The position numbers and the translations under genes are program-made. Below are positions 8,662 through 16,685 of a stretch of 64,000 nt of DNA, in pieces (position 1 is the first letter of the stretch; each line of letters starts with the position of its first letter). Below the pieces are notes generated by a model that saw only the letters and a program-made list of their open reading frames with translations, was not told the DNA's origin and made no database searches. Source of the stretch: Vibrio crassostreae (lineage in GTDB: Bacteria > Pseudomonadota > Gammaproteobacteria > Enterobacterales > Vibrionaceae); the NCBI RefSeq assembly GCF_024347415.1, contig NZ_AP025476.1:2170001-2234000 (forward strand), given 5' to 3'.

Positions 8662-8844
8662 TCAGCTTACTTGGGTTTGCTTCCAGATGACAAGTTGAAC
8701 CCAAGCGTTCTCTAATTCAGTTAACTCTTCTTGAGTAAGCGTAGAAATGCTCGATTTTGCACTGTATTTTTCTGCCCATTTGTCAGATCGGACATGAGTA
8801 TGGAACTCTTTCTTTAAATTTGAGATTACGTTATCCACAGACAC
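8662..8844 (-). CDS. Small uncharacterised protein (about 58-60 residues) downstream of nrfF
   Basis: I do not recognise this protein. It would be soluble, mostly helical and charged, with TLTQEELTELENAWVQLVIW in the C-terminal half; it has no Cys, signal peptide or membrane segment. The first possible start is GTG with AAGGA too close (one base). A second GTG two codons later (8838) has better spacing and is probably the true start. It lies 83 bp after nrfF on the same strand and is followed by a terminator, so it could be co-transcribed with the nrf genes. Coding status rests on the start signals, the terminator and amino-acid composition only. Confidence 0.6.
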   Translation of the reverse strand: MSVDNVISNLKKEFHTHVRSDKWAEKYSAKSSISTLTQEELTELENAWVQLVIWKQTQVS

Positions 8845-8927
8845 ATCCTTATATAACAGTGCTTAGCCTTTATAATCCTTTAATGTTACAAAATACAGGT
8901 CAATTGGTAAACAGTAATACATAATTT

Positions 8928-9368
8928 TTATGAGCTCTTTCTAACACTTTTTACTGATAAATATATAAATAAGAGAAGTAATAGGCTTGGAAGTAGCCAA
9001 AGTAATAAGTTTGAAACACTCATTGCAGGTTTATAGAGCACAAATTCGCCGAACCTTTCTGTCATATATTGAGTGATTTCATTATTACTCTGCCCTGCTT
9101 TCACCATTTTGAATACAACGAGACGTAAGTCTTTTGCTATCGGAGAGTTCGACTCAATCAGGTTTTGGTTCTGGCATTGCGGGCAACGTAGCGTTTTAGC
9201 CAATGTAATTGCGCGCTGCTGCTGTTCAGGGTTTTCAAACTCGAATAGTTCAACTTGAATACTCGTGTCTTTATTACTGGCTGTAAACAGGTCTTCCGCC
9301 AAAGTCGGAAAACTAACAAACATAAGCGTAGACAGCATAACGAGTGTTTGTATTAAAGACTTCATCAT
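8928..9368 (-). CDS. nrfF: NrfF/CcmH-type cytochrome c heme lyase subunit
   Basis: A 146-residue periplasmic protein anchored by a C-terminal helix (SNLLLWLLPSLLLLLFIYLSV), with an N-terminal signal. The LRCPQCQNQNLIESN segment is the CcmH/NrfF redox motif LRCxxCQNQ, which reduces or holds the apocytochrome cysteines. In the nrf setting it most likely helps attach heme to the CxxCK site of NrfA. Its start overlaps the stop of the thioredoxin-like gene by four bases, so translation is coupled. Confidence 0.88.
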   Translation of the reverse strand: MMKSLIQTLVMLSTLMFVSFPTLAEDLFTASNKDTSIQVELFEFENPEQQQRAITLAKTLRCPQCQNQNLIESNSPIAKDLRLVVFKMVKAGQSNNEITQYMTERFGEFVLYKPAMSVSNLLLWLLPSLLLLLFIYLSVKSVRKSS

Positions 9369-9919
9369 CCATTCGCACCATCAAAATACATCGCAAGTTC
9401 TTCTTGCCATACAGATTCATTGACCACGCCCAGTAACTTCTTAATGATTTGGCCATCAGCGTCGACCAGATACGTTTCAGGGGTGCCGATTACGCCCAAC
9501 TCTAACGCTAGCTTACCTTGAGGATCACTGATCACAGTAGAGTACGGATTGCCATCGCTCAATAACACATTGATTGCTGCCGCAGAGTTATCTCGATAAT
9601 TGAGCCCAATAATTGGAATACCTTTATCATTAAGTTTGAGTAAAAAAGCATGTTCGGTTTTGCAGATACCACACCACGACGCCCATACATTCACTAGTTG
9701 ATAAGGGTGCTGAGTGACATCAGTCAACGTAATTTCCTGTTTGCTACTGATGCCTTCGCTATTGACTAACGCAGCAGACACGAATTCAGGAAATGCCCTC
9801 TTCTGCTCCGACACAGTCGTAGATTGCTGCTTATTATTGAGTGCAAAGGCAAAACCCAACACCATCACTAATGCCAAGACAATTAACGTGATGAGCTTGT
9901 TACGAACGCTGGTATGCAT
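9365..9919 (-). CDS. DsbE/CcmG-type thiol-disulfide oxidoreductase of the nrf cluster
   Basis: A membrane-anchored periplasmic thioredoxin-like protein of 184 residues: an N-terminal helix (LITLIVLALVMVLGFAFAL) and the active site WASWCGICKTEH, with a GTPETYLVD cis-Pro loop. It probably reduces apocytochrome c cysteines before heme attachment by NrfEF; such proteins are called NrfX or CcmG/DsbE in different annotations. It overlaps the end of nrfE by 20 bp and nrfF by 4 bp, making nrfE-X-F a tightly coupled maturation module. Confidence 0.85.
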   Translation of the reverse strand: MHTSVRNKLITLIVLALVMVLGFAFALNNKQQSTTVSEQKRAFPEFVSAALVNSEGISSKQEITLTDVTQHPYQLVNVWASWCGICKTEHAFLLKLNDKGIPIIGLNYRDNSAAAINVLLSDGNPYSTVISDPQGKLALELGVIGTPETYLVDADGQIIKKLLGVVNESVWQEELAMYFDGANG

Positions 9920-11822
9920 ACTGTGACGCCTTAACGGTTTTCTTTCTACGATGAGTTAATGAGAGTAAAGCGCCGAGAATGGAGAACAACCCACCAAACC
10001 AAATCCAGCGTGCATACGCTTTGTACTGAACACGGAATACATAGGCTATTGAGTCTACTTTCTCTCCCATGGTGATATAAACATCGCCATGCCAGAACCA
10101 CTTCATTGCAGGCTCACTCATGTTCATAACACGAACTTGGTAGTGTCTTCTTTCTGGCGCGATGGAAAAGCTTTGCTCGCTAGCATCTAATTCGAGTATC
10201 GCTTTTTCTGCAGTAAAGTTGGAGGCGACATAGAGCTCGGTATCACGATGAGAAAGCGTCCAATCCATGAATTCCACCTGTTCACCTGGGCTTAATTTAT
10301 AGCTACGCTCAAACGAGTGGTAACTGTTCATAGCAGCACCGACAGCCAATACCGCTACTCCAACATGCGCAAAGGTCATCACCCATACTTTACGTTGGAA
10401 CTTGGATCTTCGCGTAACCACTAAACCATAAACGTGCGTCAATAAAACCCAGAATGCCAGCCCCCAAGTCAGCAGCACCATCACTTGTAGATGTCCCTGT
10501 TCCACTTGCCAAGAATAACAAATGTACCCAAGCACAAATGACACCACAGCTAACGAGGCAATCACGCCTTTAGTTGCTTGAGGTTTGATACTGAGCAATG
10601 GAGCTAAGCCAACCACGCCAAGGGCGAGTAACGCTAAAGGTGCAATCAACAGATTAAAGTAAGGCGCACCGACCGAGATGTTTCCTAGGCCTAGCAACTC
10701 AAAGACCATTGGATAAAACGTGCCGAATACCACGACAGCAGTCGCCAGCACAAAAATAAGCACCGCAACTAAGCTCAAAAAGCTTTTGCTGGCGAAGCTG
10801 GTAATCGGATTAGATTCAAAAGATTCACCTCTGACGATAAGCAGAGAAAATGAACTTACGAGTACCAGAACTAATATAAGCAGCAGTGCAATACCTTTAG
10901 TTGGGTCGACAGCAAAAGCATGTACCGATGTTAGTACTCCAGAACGAACAATAAAGGTGCCTAAGATACTCAGGCAAAACGTAATGAAAGCAAGGCTGAG
11001 AGACCATTTTAGGAGCTGTTGTTTGCCCTTTGCAACACCTAGGCTGTGCAGTAATGCGGTCGAAGTAAGCCACGGCAACAAACTGGCATTTTCAACAGGA
11101 TCCCAGAACCACCAGCCGCCCCAACCTAATTCGTAATACGCCCACCACGAACCAAGAATGATCCCTGCAGTTAAAAAGATCCAAGCGACGAGACACCAAC
11201 TGCGACAATGGGAAACCCAATCAAACTCAATAGGATCAACCAATAAGGCCGCAACAGCAAACGCCAGCACCACAGAAAAGCCGACATAGCCAAGGTAAAG
11301 TAATGGAGGATGAAAAATCAGGCCGACATCTTGCAGCATTGGGGTTAGGTCACGCCCTTCTAGCGGCAAAATCGAATTCATTTCAAATGGGTTTGATGCG
11401 AATAAGGTGAACCAAGCAAATATCGCGAGCAGTAGATTCATTACCCACAACACACGGCTTTGGTATTCATTCGAATAGTGTTTTTGTAGGGCAATCACGC
11501 CAGACCAAACGCTAATCGTAAGTACCCAAAATAACAAGGAACCTTCATGGCCAGCCCATACGGCTGCTAGCTTAAAAAATGAGGGTAATTGAGTATTTGA
11601 ATGTTCAGCGACATATAAGATAGAGAAGTCATCACTGACAAAGGCATAACCAAGCAATACGACAGAAGTGAGAGAAAACAATGCACTTGAAAGAGAGAAA
11701 CTACGGATTAAACCTATATTTTGCGTCCGTTTGTTTAGCATTTGATAAAACGAATGCACACCAATAATGCTGCTAAGAACAGCGACCAACACCAAACTAA
11801 ACAGCCCCAAAGAACCGACCAT
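9900..11822 (-). CDS. nrfE: NrfE/CcmF-family cytochrome c heme lyase
   Basis: A 640-residue polytopic inner-membrane protein. It contains the tryptophan-rich WWD heme-handling motif (GWGGWWFWDPVENASLLPWL), flanking His-containing segments such as VWAGHEGSLLFW, and a C-terminal periplasmic domain before the last helix. NrfE is the NrfA-specific paralogue of CcmF. Its place with NrfF and a DsbE-like protein in an nrf locus favours the NrfE assignment over general CcmF. It follows nrfD after a 124-bp gap with a strong stem-loop. Confidence 0.9.
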   Translation of the reverse strand: MVGSLGLFSLVLVAVLSSIIGVHSFYQMLNKRTQNIGLIRSFSLSSALFSLTSVVLLGYAFVSDDFSILYVAEHSNTQLPSFFKLAAVWAGHEGSLLFWVLTISVWSGVIALQKHYSNEYQSRVLWVMNLLLAIFAWFTLFASNPFEMNSILPLEGRDLTPMLQDVGLIFHPPLLYLGYVGFSVVLAFAVAALLVDPIEFDWVSHCRSWCLVAWIFLTAGIILGSWWAYYELGWGGWWFWDPVENASLLPWLTSTALLHSLGVAKGKQQLLKWSLSLAFITFCLSILGTFIVRSGVLTSVHAFAVDPTKGIALLLILVLVLVSSFSLLIVRGESFESNPITSFASKSFLSLVAVLIFVLATAVVVFGTFYPMVFELLGLGNISVGAPYFNLLIAPLALLALGVVGLAPLLSIKPQATKGVIASLAVVSFVLGYICYSWQVEQGHLQVMVLLTWGLAFWVLLTHVYGLVVTRRSKFQRKVWVMTFAHVGVAVLAVGAAMNSYHSFERSYKLSPGEQVEFMDWTLSHRDTELYVASNFTAEKAILELDASEQSFSIAPERRHYQVRVMNMSEPAMKWFWHGDVYITMGEKVDSIAYVFRVQYKAYARWIWFGGLFSILGALLSLTHRRKKTVKASQYAYQRS

Positions 11823-11900
11823 ATCACCTCAATAAGGCTCCGCTTGAGCAGAGCCAAGTTAAACAATTGTTCACTTATACTGTTCCAATAAACAGGAACC

Positions 11901-11938
11901 AAGTAAGCAGATGACCAGTATCCAACATCTGCTTACTT
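11901..11938 (-). other. Strong 13-bp stem-loop between nrfD and nrfE
   Basis: AAGTAAGCAGATG and CATCTGCTTACTT pair perfectly around a 12-base loop, starting eight bases past the nrfD stop. No T-run follows on the transcript strand. A second small hairpin (GTTCC/GGAAC) lies next to it. This looks like an intercistronic stabiliser that separates nrfBCD from nrfE-X-F levels. Confidence 0.6.
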
Positions 11939-11946
11939 GAGCAAAA

Positions 11947-12927
11947 TTAAGCTATCGTTAACTGCCCTGCGTAAAGGACAAACGTTCGCAGCATTAATAC
12001 ACCCATTAGGCTTAGCGAAGTCACTGAAAAAATATACACCGAGCTATGGCGGATTGAGGTTGGTGTCACTGCATTCAGCAACAACGGTAAAACCATGCCG
12101 ACACCGATGACGCCGTACCAGAACCAACTCGCCCAGAAACCACTGCCAATTGCGTTCCATACTGCTTGCTCACTTTGACCACCAGCGAAGATAAGCCCAG
12201 TAAAGAAAGTAATAAGAACAAACAACTCAAACATCACGACCGGACGTTCGAATCCGTGGATCCATGAAATACTCGGGCTATGAGGTGATTCCTTAAAGAC
12301 CAACACACCAAATAAAATACACGCCGCCGCTCCTGAGGATAAGCTCGAGAATAAGAACAAAATCGGCAACACTGGGTTATTCAATAGTGGGAAAGTATTC
12401 AAAGCTGACAACAAGAATCCGGTATAAGCGGCAAGCATCAGAGCAAGAACAGCTAAGAAGATTTCCAAAGCATTCTCAAACACTTCCAATTTGCCAATCC
12501 AGTTACCGACAAAATCGAGTCGCCCTTTTAACCAAGCTTGGTCATTCAAGAACACGACAATTTGATCCCGGAATATAATGCCGATCCAAAGGAATAGGAT
12601 CACCATATACACTTGGAATAAGATCACACCCATCGACATCACAGATGTTGGGTTATAGAAGATCATGATCTTCCAAAAGGATAACGGTTTTGTCAGGTGG
12701 AAAACCAAGATAAGCAGACCTGAAATGATCCCGAATGGCGCGAGAAAAGCCGTGGCCTTTAACACCCCATTATGAGCAGGATCGCCTTCAATGACCTTAC
12801 GTTTTAGGTAAATGGAGATCATTACGGCACCTGCCGACATCCCCGCGAGAAATAGATAGATTGCTATAATCCAGTCCCATACCACAGTACCAGACTGAAA
12901 AGCTGTGTCCCATGCACTCATAATCAA
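11947..12927 (-). CDS. nrfD: NrfD, membrane quinol dehydrogenase subunit
   Basis: A 326-residue NrfD/PsrC-family integral membrane protein with about eight to ten helices (for example AIYLFLAGMSAGAVMISIYL and VLALMLAAYTGFLLSAL). It oxidises menaquinol and passes electrons through NrfC and NrfB to NrfA. The start overlaps the stop of nrfC by four bases. Confidence 0.93.
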   Translation of the reverse strand: MIMSAWDTAFQSGTVVWDWIIAIYLFLAGMSAGAVMISIYLKRKVIEGDPAHNGVLKATAFLAPFGIISGLLILVFHLTKPLSFWKIMIFYNPTSVMSMGVILFQVYMVILFLWIGIIFRDQIVVFLNDQAWLKGRLDFVGNWIGKLEVFENALEIFLAVLALMLAAYTGFLLSALNTFPLLNNPVLPILFLFSSLSSGAAACILFGVLVFKESPHSPSISWIHGFERPVVMFELFVLITFFTGLIFAGGQSEQAVWNAIGSGFWASWFWYGVIGVGMVLPLLLNAVTPTSIRHSSVYIFSVTSLSLMGVLMLRTFVLYAGQLTIA

Positions 12928-13610
12928 ATCTCCCCTTTTTGGTGTGGCACTTTGTAGAGTTTTGGCTGAGTGCCTAGATAAGCTTTATCCCTGTAAACCA
13001 CCTCAGATTTAAGCACCTGGTTTATCTCACTCTTAGGGTCATTTAGATCGCCAAATACTAGCGCCTTGGTCGGGCAAGATTCGACACAAGCAGGCAGCTT
13101 CCCTTGTGCAAGATTGGTATCACGACAGAAGTTACATTTATCAGCCGATTTATTCTCAGGGTGGAAGAAGCGCACTTGATACGGGCACGCTAACAAACAG
13201 TAACCACAACCGACACACTTCTCTTTATGCACATCAACGATGCCAGTTTTTTCATCTTTGTAGGCCGCGCCTGTTGGGCAAACCATCACGCAGGGTGCAT
13301 TATCACAATGTTGGCAAGAGTTACGAGTAAAACGGTAATCAACATTTGGATATTCGCCTTGGGGTTCGCTCTTAATAATTTCTAAGCGCGACACGCCTTC
13401 AGGCACTTTGTTTACTTCACGACATGCTTCTGTACAAGCGGTGCAACCAATACACGCGGTCTCGTCATGAATCATTCCATAACGTTTAGCCCCGTCCTCT
13501 TGAACATTGGCTAGCGTTTTACGGCTTGTTACCGCCGCCGTTCCCGCAACACTTGTAGTAAAAATAACGGCACCAGCGCCAGCTAAAAAGTTTCTTCTTG
13601 AGCAGCTCAT
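12924..13610 (-). CDS. nrfC: NrfC, four-cluster ferredoxin-type subunit with Tat signal
   Basis: A 228-residue periplasmic iron-sulfur protein. It begins with a twin-arginine signal (SCSRRNFLAGAGAV), then has four Cys motifs for [4Fe-4S] clusters: CIGCTACTEAC, CQHCDNAPCVMVC, CVGCGYCLLAC and CNFC...CVESC. It links NrfD to NrfB. The gap to nrfB is three bases, and it overlaps nrfD, so nrfBCD is a compact transcription unit. Confidence 0.94.
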   Translation of the reverse strand: MSCSRRNFLAGAGAVIFTTSVAGTAAVTSRKTLANVQEDGAKRYGMIHDETACIGCTACTEACREVNKVPEGVSRLEIIKSEPQGEYPNVDYRFTRNSCQHCDNAPCVMVCPTGAAYKDEKTGIVDVHKEKCVGCGYCLLACPYQVRFFHPENKSADKCNFCRDTNLAQGKLPACVESCPTKALVFGDLNDPKSEINQVLKSEVVYRDKAYLGTQPKLYKVPHQKGEI

Positions 13611-13613
13611 AGA

Positions 13614-14198
13614 TTACTCCTCTTCTTTCTTCTGGTTGAAGTCTGAATGGCAATCCACACACAGCTTGATGGTTTGCTTTTTATCTAAGCCCAACACCTT
13701 TGCTTCAGTCGCATGAACATCATGACAGTTTGAACACGTTAAGTTTTGCGCGTGAACATCGTGGGTCCAACTAGCTTCGCGCAGATCATCCGGTTTGTGA
13801 CAATCTATACATTGGCTATTGGCATCTAAAATTAAGCTAGGGTCTAGGAAAACCTTCTCGGTTCCCGGTTGTGATTGAGCCGCGCGATACTTCACCACTT
13901 CAGGTGCACCTTCACGGTGATCGGGGCTAATAGAACTATGACAGTCGGTACAATTTACTTCACGACCAAGTAAAGCGTGTGCACTTTCACCATGTGAACC
14001 CAATACCGTTTCTTTTGAATCTTTATGGCATTGAACACACTTGTAGTCTTTGTCACGTATTAATTCGACTTCATGTCTTGTTGATTCTCCTACTGGCGTA
14101 ACAGCAGGCTCAGCAACAGCATGAATGGAATAACCATAGAGGCAGAATGCTAGAAGGGATTTAAGCATTATGACTATGGCCAATTTAATATTGCCCAT
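13614..14198 (-). CDS. nrfB: NrfB, pentaheme cytochrome c electron donor to NrfA
   Basis: A 194-residue periplasmic cytochrome with five CxxCH motifs (CVQCH, CTDCH, CIDCH, CSNCH, CVDCH), the exact number expected for NrfB. A signal peptide (AIVIMLKSLLAFCLYGYSIHAVA) precedes the mature part. I keep the first ATG because AGGA lies five bases upstream; the internal ATG has no ribosome-binding site. It is the first gene of the leftward nrf operon, facing nrfA across the shared regulatory region. Confidence 0.94.
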   Translation of the reverse strand: MGNIKLAIVIMLKSLLAFCLYGYSIHAVAEPAVTPVGESTRHEVELIRDKDYKCVQCHKDSKETVLGSHGESAHALLGREVNCTDCHSSISPDHREGAPEVVKYRAAQSQPGTEKVFLDPSLILDANSQCIDCHKPDDLREASWTHDVHAQNLTCSNCHDVHATEAKVLGLDKKQTIKLCVDCHSDFNQKKEEE

Positions 14199-14288
14199 TT
14201 TATCCTTTCCTTATACCGGCATTATTTAACTCTCAACTAAATAATATTCCGGTTAAACAAAAGTACCCTTAAACGATATTATTACCGC

Positions 14289-14302
14289 TTAAATGATATC
14301 AA
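14289..14302. promoter_or_regulatory. Weak FNR-like site in the nrf intergenic region
   Basis: TTAAA-TGAT-ATCAA has one perfect FNR half (ATCAA) and a degenerate left half (8 of 10 positions). It lies about 90 bp upstream of nrfB. A tentative call. Confidence 0.3.
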
Positions 14303-14345
14303 TTCTTATTTTGGATAAGCCACAACGCTTTCTATAGTTAGAATA

Positions 14346-14361
14346 TACCTCTAATTGGGTA
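14346..14361. promoter_or_regulatory. Candidate NarP/NarL 7-2-7 heptamer pair (nrfB side)
   Basis: TACCTCT-AA-TTGGGTA matches the TACYYMT-N2-AKRRGTA arrangement at 13 of 14 positions. NarP controls nrf transcription in related bacteria, so binding here is plausible but untested. Confidence 0.6.
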
Positions 14362-14385
14362 ATACGAAATTTGAATGGGTTAATC

Positions 14386-14401
14386 TGTGAACGCAATCAC
14401 C
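14386..14401. promoter_or_regulatory. Candidate CRP site upstream of nrfA and nrfB
   Basis: TGTGA-ACGCAA-TCACC matches the CRP core TGTGA-N6-TCACA at 9 of 10 positions and lies midway between the divergent genes. Confidence 0.5.
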
Positions 14402-14487
14402 CTATTTATATCATGGTCAATCTAGGTAATTGATTGTTATATATGATAATAATTATCAATTGATATTTTGATAATCCTACCCACCAA

Positions 14488-14503
14488 TACCCCTTTAGGG
14501 TTA
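14488..14503. promoter_or_regulatory. Candidate NarP/NarL 7-2-7 heptamer pair (nrfA side)
   Basis: TACCCCT-TT-AGGGTTA matches the 7-2-7 consensus at 13 of 14 positions. It is about 180 bp upstream of the nrfA start. Together with the similar site near 14350 it suggests nitrate/nitrite-responsive control of both nrf transcripts. Confidence 0.6.
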
Positions 14504-14515
14504 TATAAACTTCAA

Positions 14516-14531
14516 CGTGATTGAAGTCACT
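14516..14531. promoter_or_regulatory. Second candidate CRP site, nrfA-proximal
   Basis: GTGA-TTGAAG-TCAC has both core half-sites intact (8 of 10 over the longer consensus). The same stretch holds a perfect CTTCAA/TTGAAG inverted repeat. Confidence 0.45.
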
Positions 14532-14680
14532 ACCATTAATTGATCTAAGACAAGCTATATCCAACACGTAACAAAATGTGTTTGTTTATGAATTAATATA
14601 AACAGGAATTCTCCAGTTCTTAATTTGAATAGCAAACTCACAACGCTTGGTATAAGAATCAGTATATTGGAGATATCACT

Positions 14681-16111
14681 GTGAAAAAGCATTGGATACG
14701 TAATTCGGTCACAGCACTATTAATGGTTAGCGCATCACTAGCAAGCGCAACCAGTTTTGCTGCGTCTGAACAAAAAGAAATTGGCGACCCTCGTAACGAC
14801 CAGTTCGAGCAAAACCACCCAGATCAATATCATTCATGGAGACAGACTTCAGAAAGCGAAACCATTGAAGACGCACTAAAAGAAGATCCCAACATGGTTA
14901 TCATGTGGGCTGGCTACGGCTTCGCAAAAGATTACAACAAGGCACGTGGTCACTTTTATGCGATTGACGATGTACGACAAACACTTCGTACTGGCGGCCC
15001 AACGGACGAAAACTCTGGCCCTATGCCAATGGCGTGCTGGAGCTGTAAAAGCCCAGACGTAGCACGTGTTATCGAAGAGCGTGGTGAAGACGGTTACTTT
15101 GAAGGTAAATGGGCACGTCTTGGCAACGAGATTGTGAATCCTATTGGCTGTGCCGACTGTCACGACACCCAAAGCGAAGGCTTTAAAAATGGTGAGCCAG
15201 CACTGAAGGTGACGCGTCCTTATGTTGAACGTGCGTTCGATGCGATTGGTAAGAAGTTTGAAGACCAAGGTCGCTTAGATCAACAAGCTTCCGTTTGTGC
15301 TCAATGTCATGTGGAATACTACTTCACAGGGCCAACAAAAGGCGTGAAATTCCCTTGGGACAAAGGGACTCGTGTTGAGCAAATGGAAGAGTATTACGAT
15401 GGAATCGGCTTTAAAGATTGGACGCACAAAGTATCTAAAGCGCCAATGCTAAAAGCACAGCACCCTGGCTATGAAACGTGGCGTGAAGGCATTCACGGCA
15501 AAAACAAAGTTGCTTGTGTTGACTGTCATATGCCGAAAGTGACCAAAGAAGATGGCACCGTTTATACCGACCATAAAGTGGGTAACCCATTCGACCGCTT
15601 CGAAGATACGTGTGCAAACTGTCACACTCAATCTAAAGAAACCATGCGTAACATCGTTTCAAGCCGTAAAGCTCAAGTGCTAAACATGAAGCTGACCGCT
15701 GAGAAACAAATCGTTGCCGCTCACTTTGAAGCAGGCGCGGCATGGGAAGCAGGTGCGACAGAGCAAGAGATGGAGCCTATCCTACTGGATATCCGTCACG
15801 CTCAATGGCGTTGGGACTACGCTATTGCGTCTCACGGCGTACATATGCATGCACCTGAAATCGCTCTAGAAGTGCTAGGCACTGCCGTTGACCGCGCAGC
15901 CGATGCTCGTACTAAGATTGTTCGTCTACTGGCGAAGAAAGGCATCACTGATCCAATCGAGATTCCAGACATCTCAACCAAAGAGGCGGCTCAAAAAGCG
16001 CTTGGAATGGACATGGATAAGATGAACGCTGAAAAACAACACTTCTTAGACACAGTTGTTCCTAAATGGGAAGAGCAAGCTGAAAAGCGTGAAGCCAGCT
16101 ACGAATACTAG
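14681..16111 (+). CDS. nrfA: NrfA, ammonia-forming cytochrome c nitrite reductase
   Basis: Reduces nitrite to ammonium with six electrons in the periplasm. The 476-residue precursor has a Sec signal (cut near SFAA, residue 28), the diagnostic active-site heme motif CWSCK (residues 119-123) and four CxxCH motifs (CADCH, CAQCH, CVDCH, CANCH). Ca-site and catalytic segments are present, for example [21 protein letters not shown], with [16 protein letters not shown] after it. Translation starts at GTG, with GGAG eight bases upstream. It is transcribed away from nrfBCD-EXF and ends at a strong terminator. A rhodanese gene follows. Confidence 0.97.
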   Translation: MKKHWIRNSVTALLMVSASLASATSFAASEQKEIGDPRNDQFEQNHPDQYHSWRQTSESETIEDALKEDPNMVIMWAGYGFAKDYNKARGHFYAIDDVRQTLRTGGPTDENSGPMPMACWSCKSPDVARVIEERGEDGYFEGKWARLGNEIVNPIGCADCHDTQSEGFKNGEPALKVTRPYVERAFDAIGKKFEDQGRLDQQASVCAQCHVEYYFTGPTKGVKFPWDKGTRVEQMEEYYDGIGFKDWTHKVSKAPMLKAQHPGYETWREGIHGKNKVACVDCHMPKVTKEDGTVYTDHKVGNPFDRFEDTCANCHTQSKETMRNIVSSRKAQVLNMKLTAEKQIVAAHFEAGAAWEAGATEQEMEPILLDIRHAQWRWDYAIASHGVHMHAPEIALEVLGTAVDRAADARTKIVRLLAKKGITDPIEIPDISTKEAAQKALGMDMDKMNAEKQHFLDTVVPKWEEQAEKREASYEY

Positions 16112-16137
16112 TTTCTTCAATTAGACCATTACGTAAA

Positions 16138-16172
16138 AACCAGTCACACTATTATTGTGTGGCTGGTTTTTT
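16138..16172 (+). terminator. Terminator of nrfA
   Basis: AACCAGTCACAC pairs with GTGTGGCTGGTT around a 7-base loop, followed by a run of T residues. Confidence 0.85.
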
Positions 16173-16236
16173 AGGTTTGGGGCAATACACATTAATATCT
16201 CCTCCCCAATCCACTCGCCAATTCAAGGAATAGATA

Positions 16237-16581
16237 ATGAAAACCTTACTTTCACTTTCAGCATTATGTATCGCACTACTCAGTTCAGGCGTTCAAGCCT
16301 CTGAGCGTGCTGAGACAGGGTGGGAATTAATAGAGAAAGGCGCATTAGTGGTTGATGTCAGAACACCTGCAGAGTTCGAACAAGGGCATCTGAACAACGC
16401 CATCAACTACCCTCTTTCTGAAGTCGCTACTCACTTCGCCAAGATAGATAAAGACCAACCGATCGTTTTGTATTGCCGCAGTGGTAATCGTTCAGGACAA
16501 GCCTATCAATTCTTGCGAGCTCAAGGATTTACTCAAATCCACAACGCAGGTGGGTTAATAGAAATGCAAGAAAGCCAATAG
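16237..16581 (+). CDS. Periplasmic single-domain rhodanese
   Basis: A 114-residue secreted rhodanese: signal peptide (LSALCIALLSSGVQAS) followed by one domain with DVRTPAEFEQGHLNNAINYPL and the active loop YCRSGNRSG, with the catalytic Cys at the start. It resembles PspE/GlpE-type thiosulfate sulfurtransferases. It sits between nrfA and nrfG, so a link to sulfur or cyanide chemistry near NrfA is possible, but nothing in the sequence proves that. The nrfA terminator lies upstream, so it is probably expressed mainly from its own promoter. Confidence 0.88.
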   Translation: MKTLLSLSALCIALLSSGVQASERAETGWELIEKGALVVDVRTPAEFEQGHLNNAINYPLSEVATHFAKIDKDQPIVLYCRSGNRSGQAYQFLRAQGFTQIHNAGGLIEMQESQ

Positions 16582-16660
16582 CTTGAGAGATTAATGGCTT
16601 TAGAGGCTAAACGCTTCAAAGGTAAGTCGTTTCAAAGACAAATAGCTTCAAAAGCTAATC
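16581..16660. repeat. Five imperfect 16-bp tandem repeats between rhodanese gene and nrfG
   Basis: Starting at the last base of the rhodanese stop codon, five consecutive 16-base units share the frame GCTT-N-A-A/G-A with a following TAA-like part: GCTTGAGAGATTAATG, GCTTTAGAGGCTAAAC, GCTTCAAAGGTAAGTC, GTTTCAAAGACAAATA, GCTTCAAAAGCTAATC. They fill most of the gap between the two convergent genes. No known function. Confidence 0.6.
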
Positions 16661-16685
16661 AGGAAGAACAGCCTATTGACCAAGC

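Noticed and set aside
8831..8839. DnaA-box-like TTATCCACA at the start of the small protein gene
   Set aside because: A 9-base match is expected about once by chance in a window this size, and no replication gene or cluster of boxes is near.
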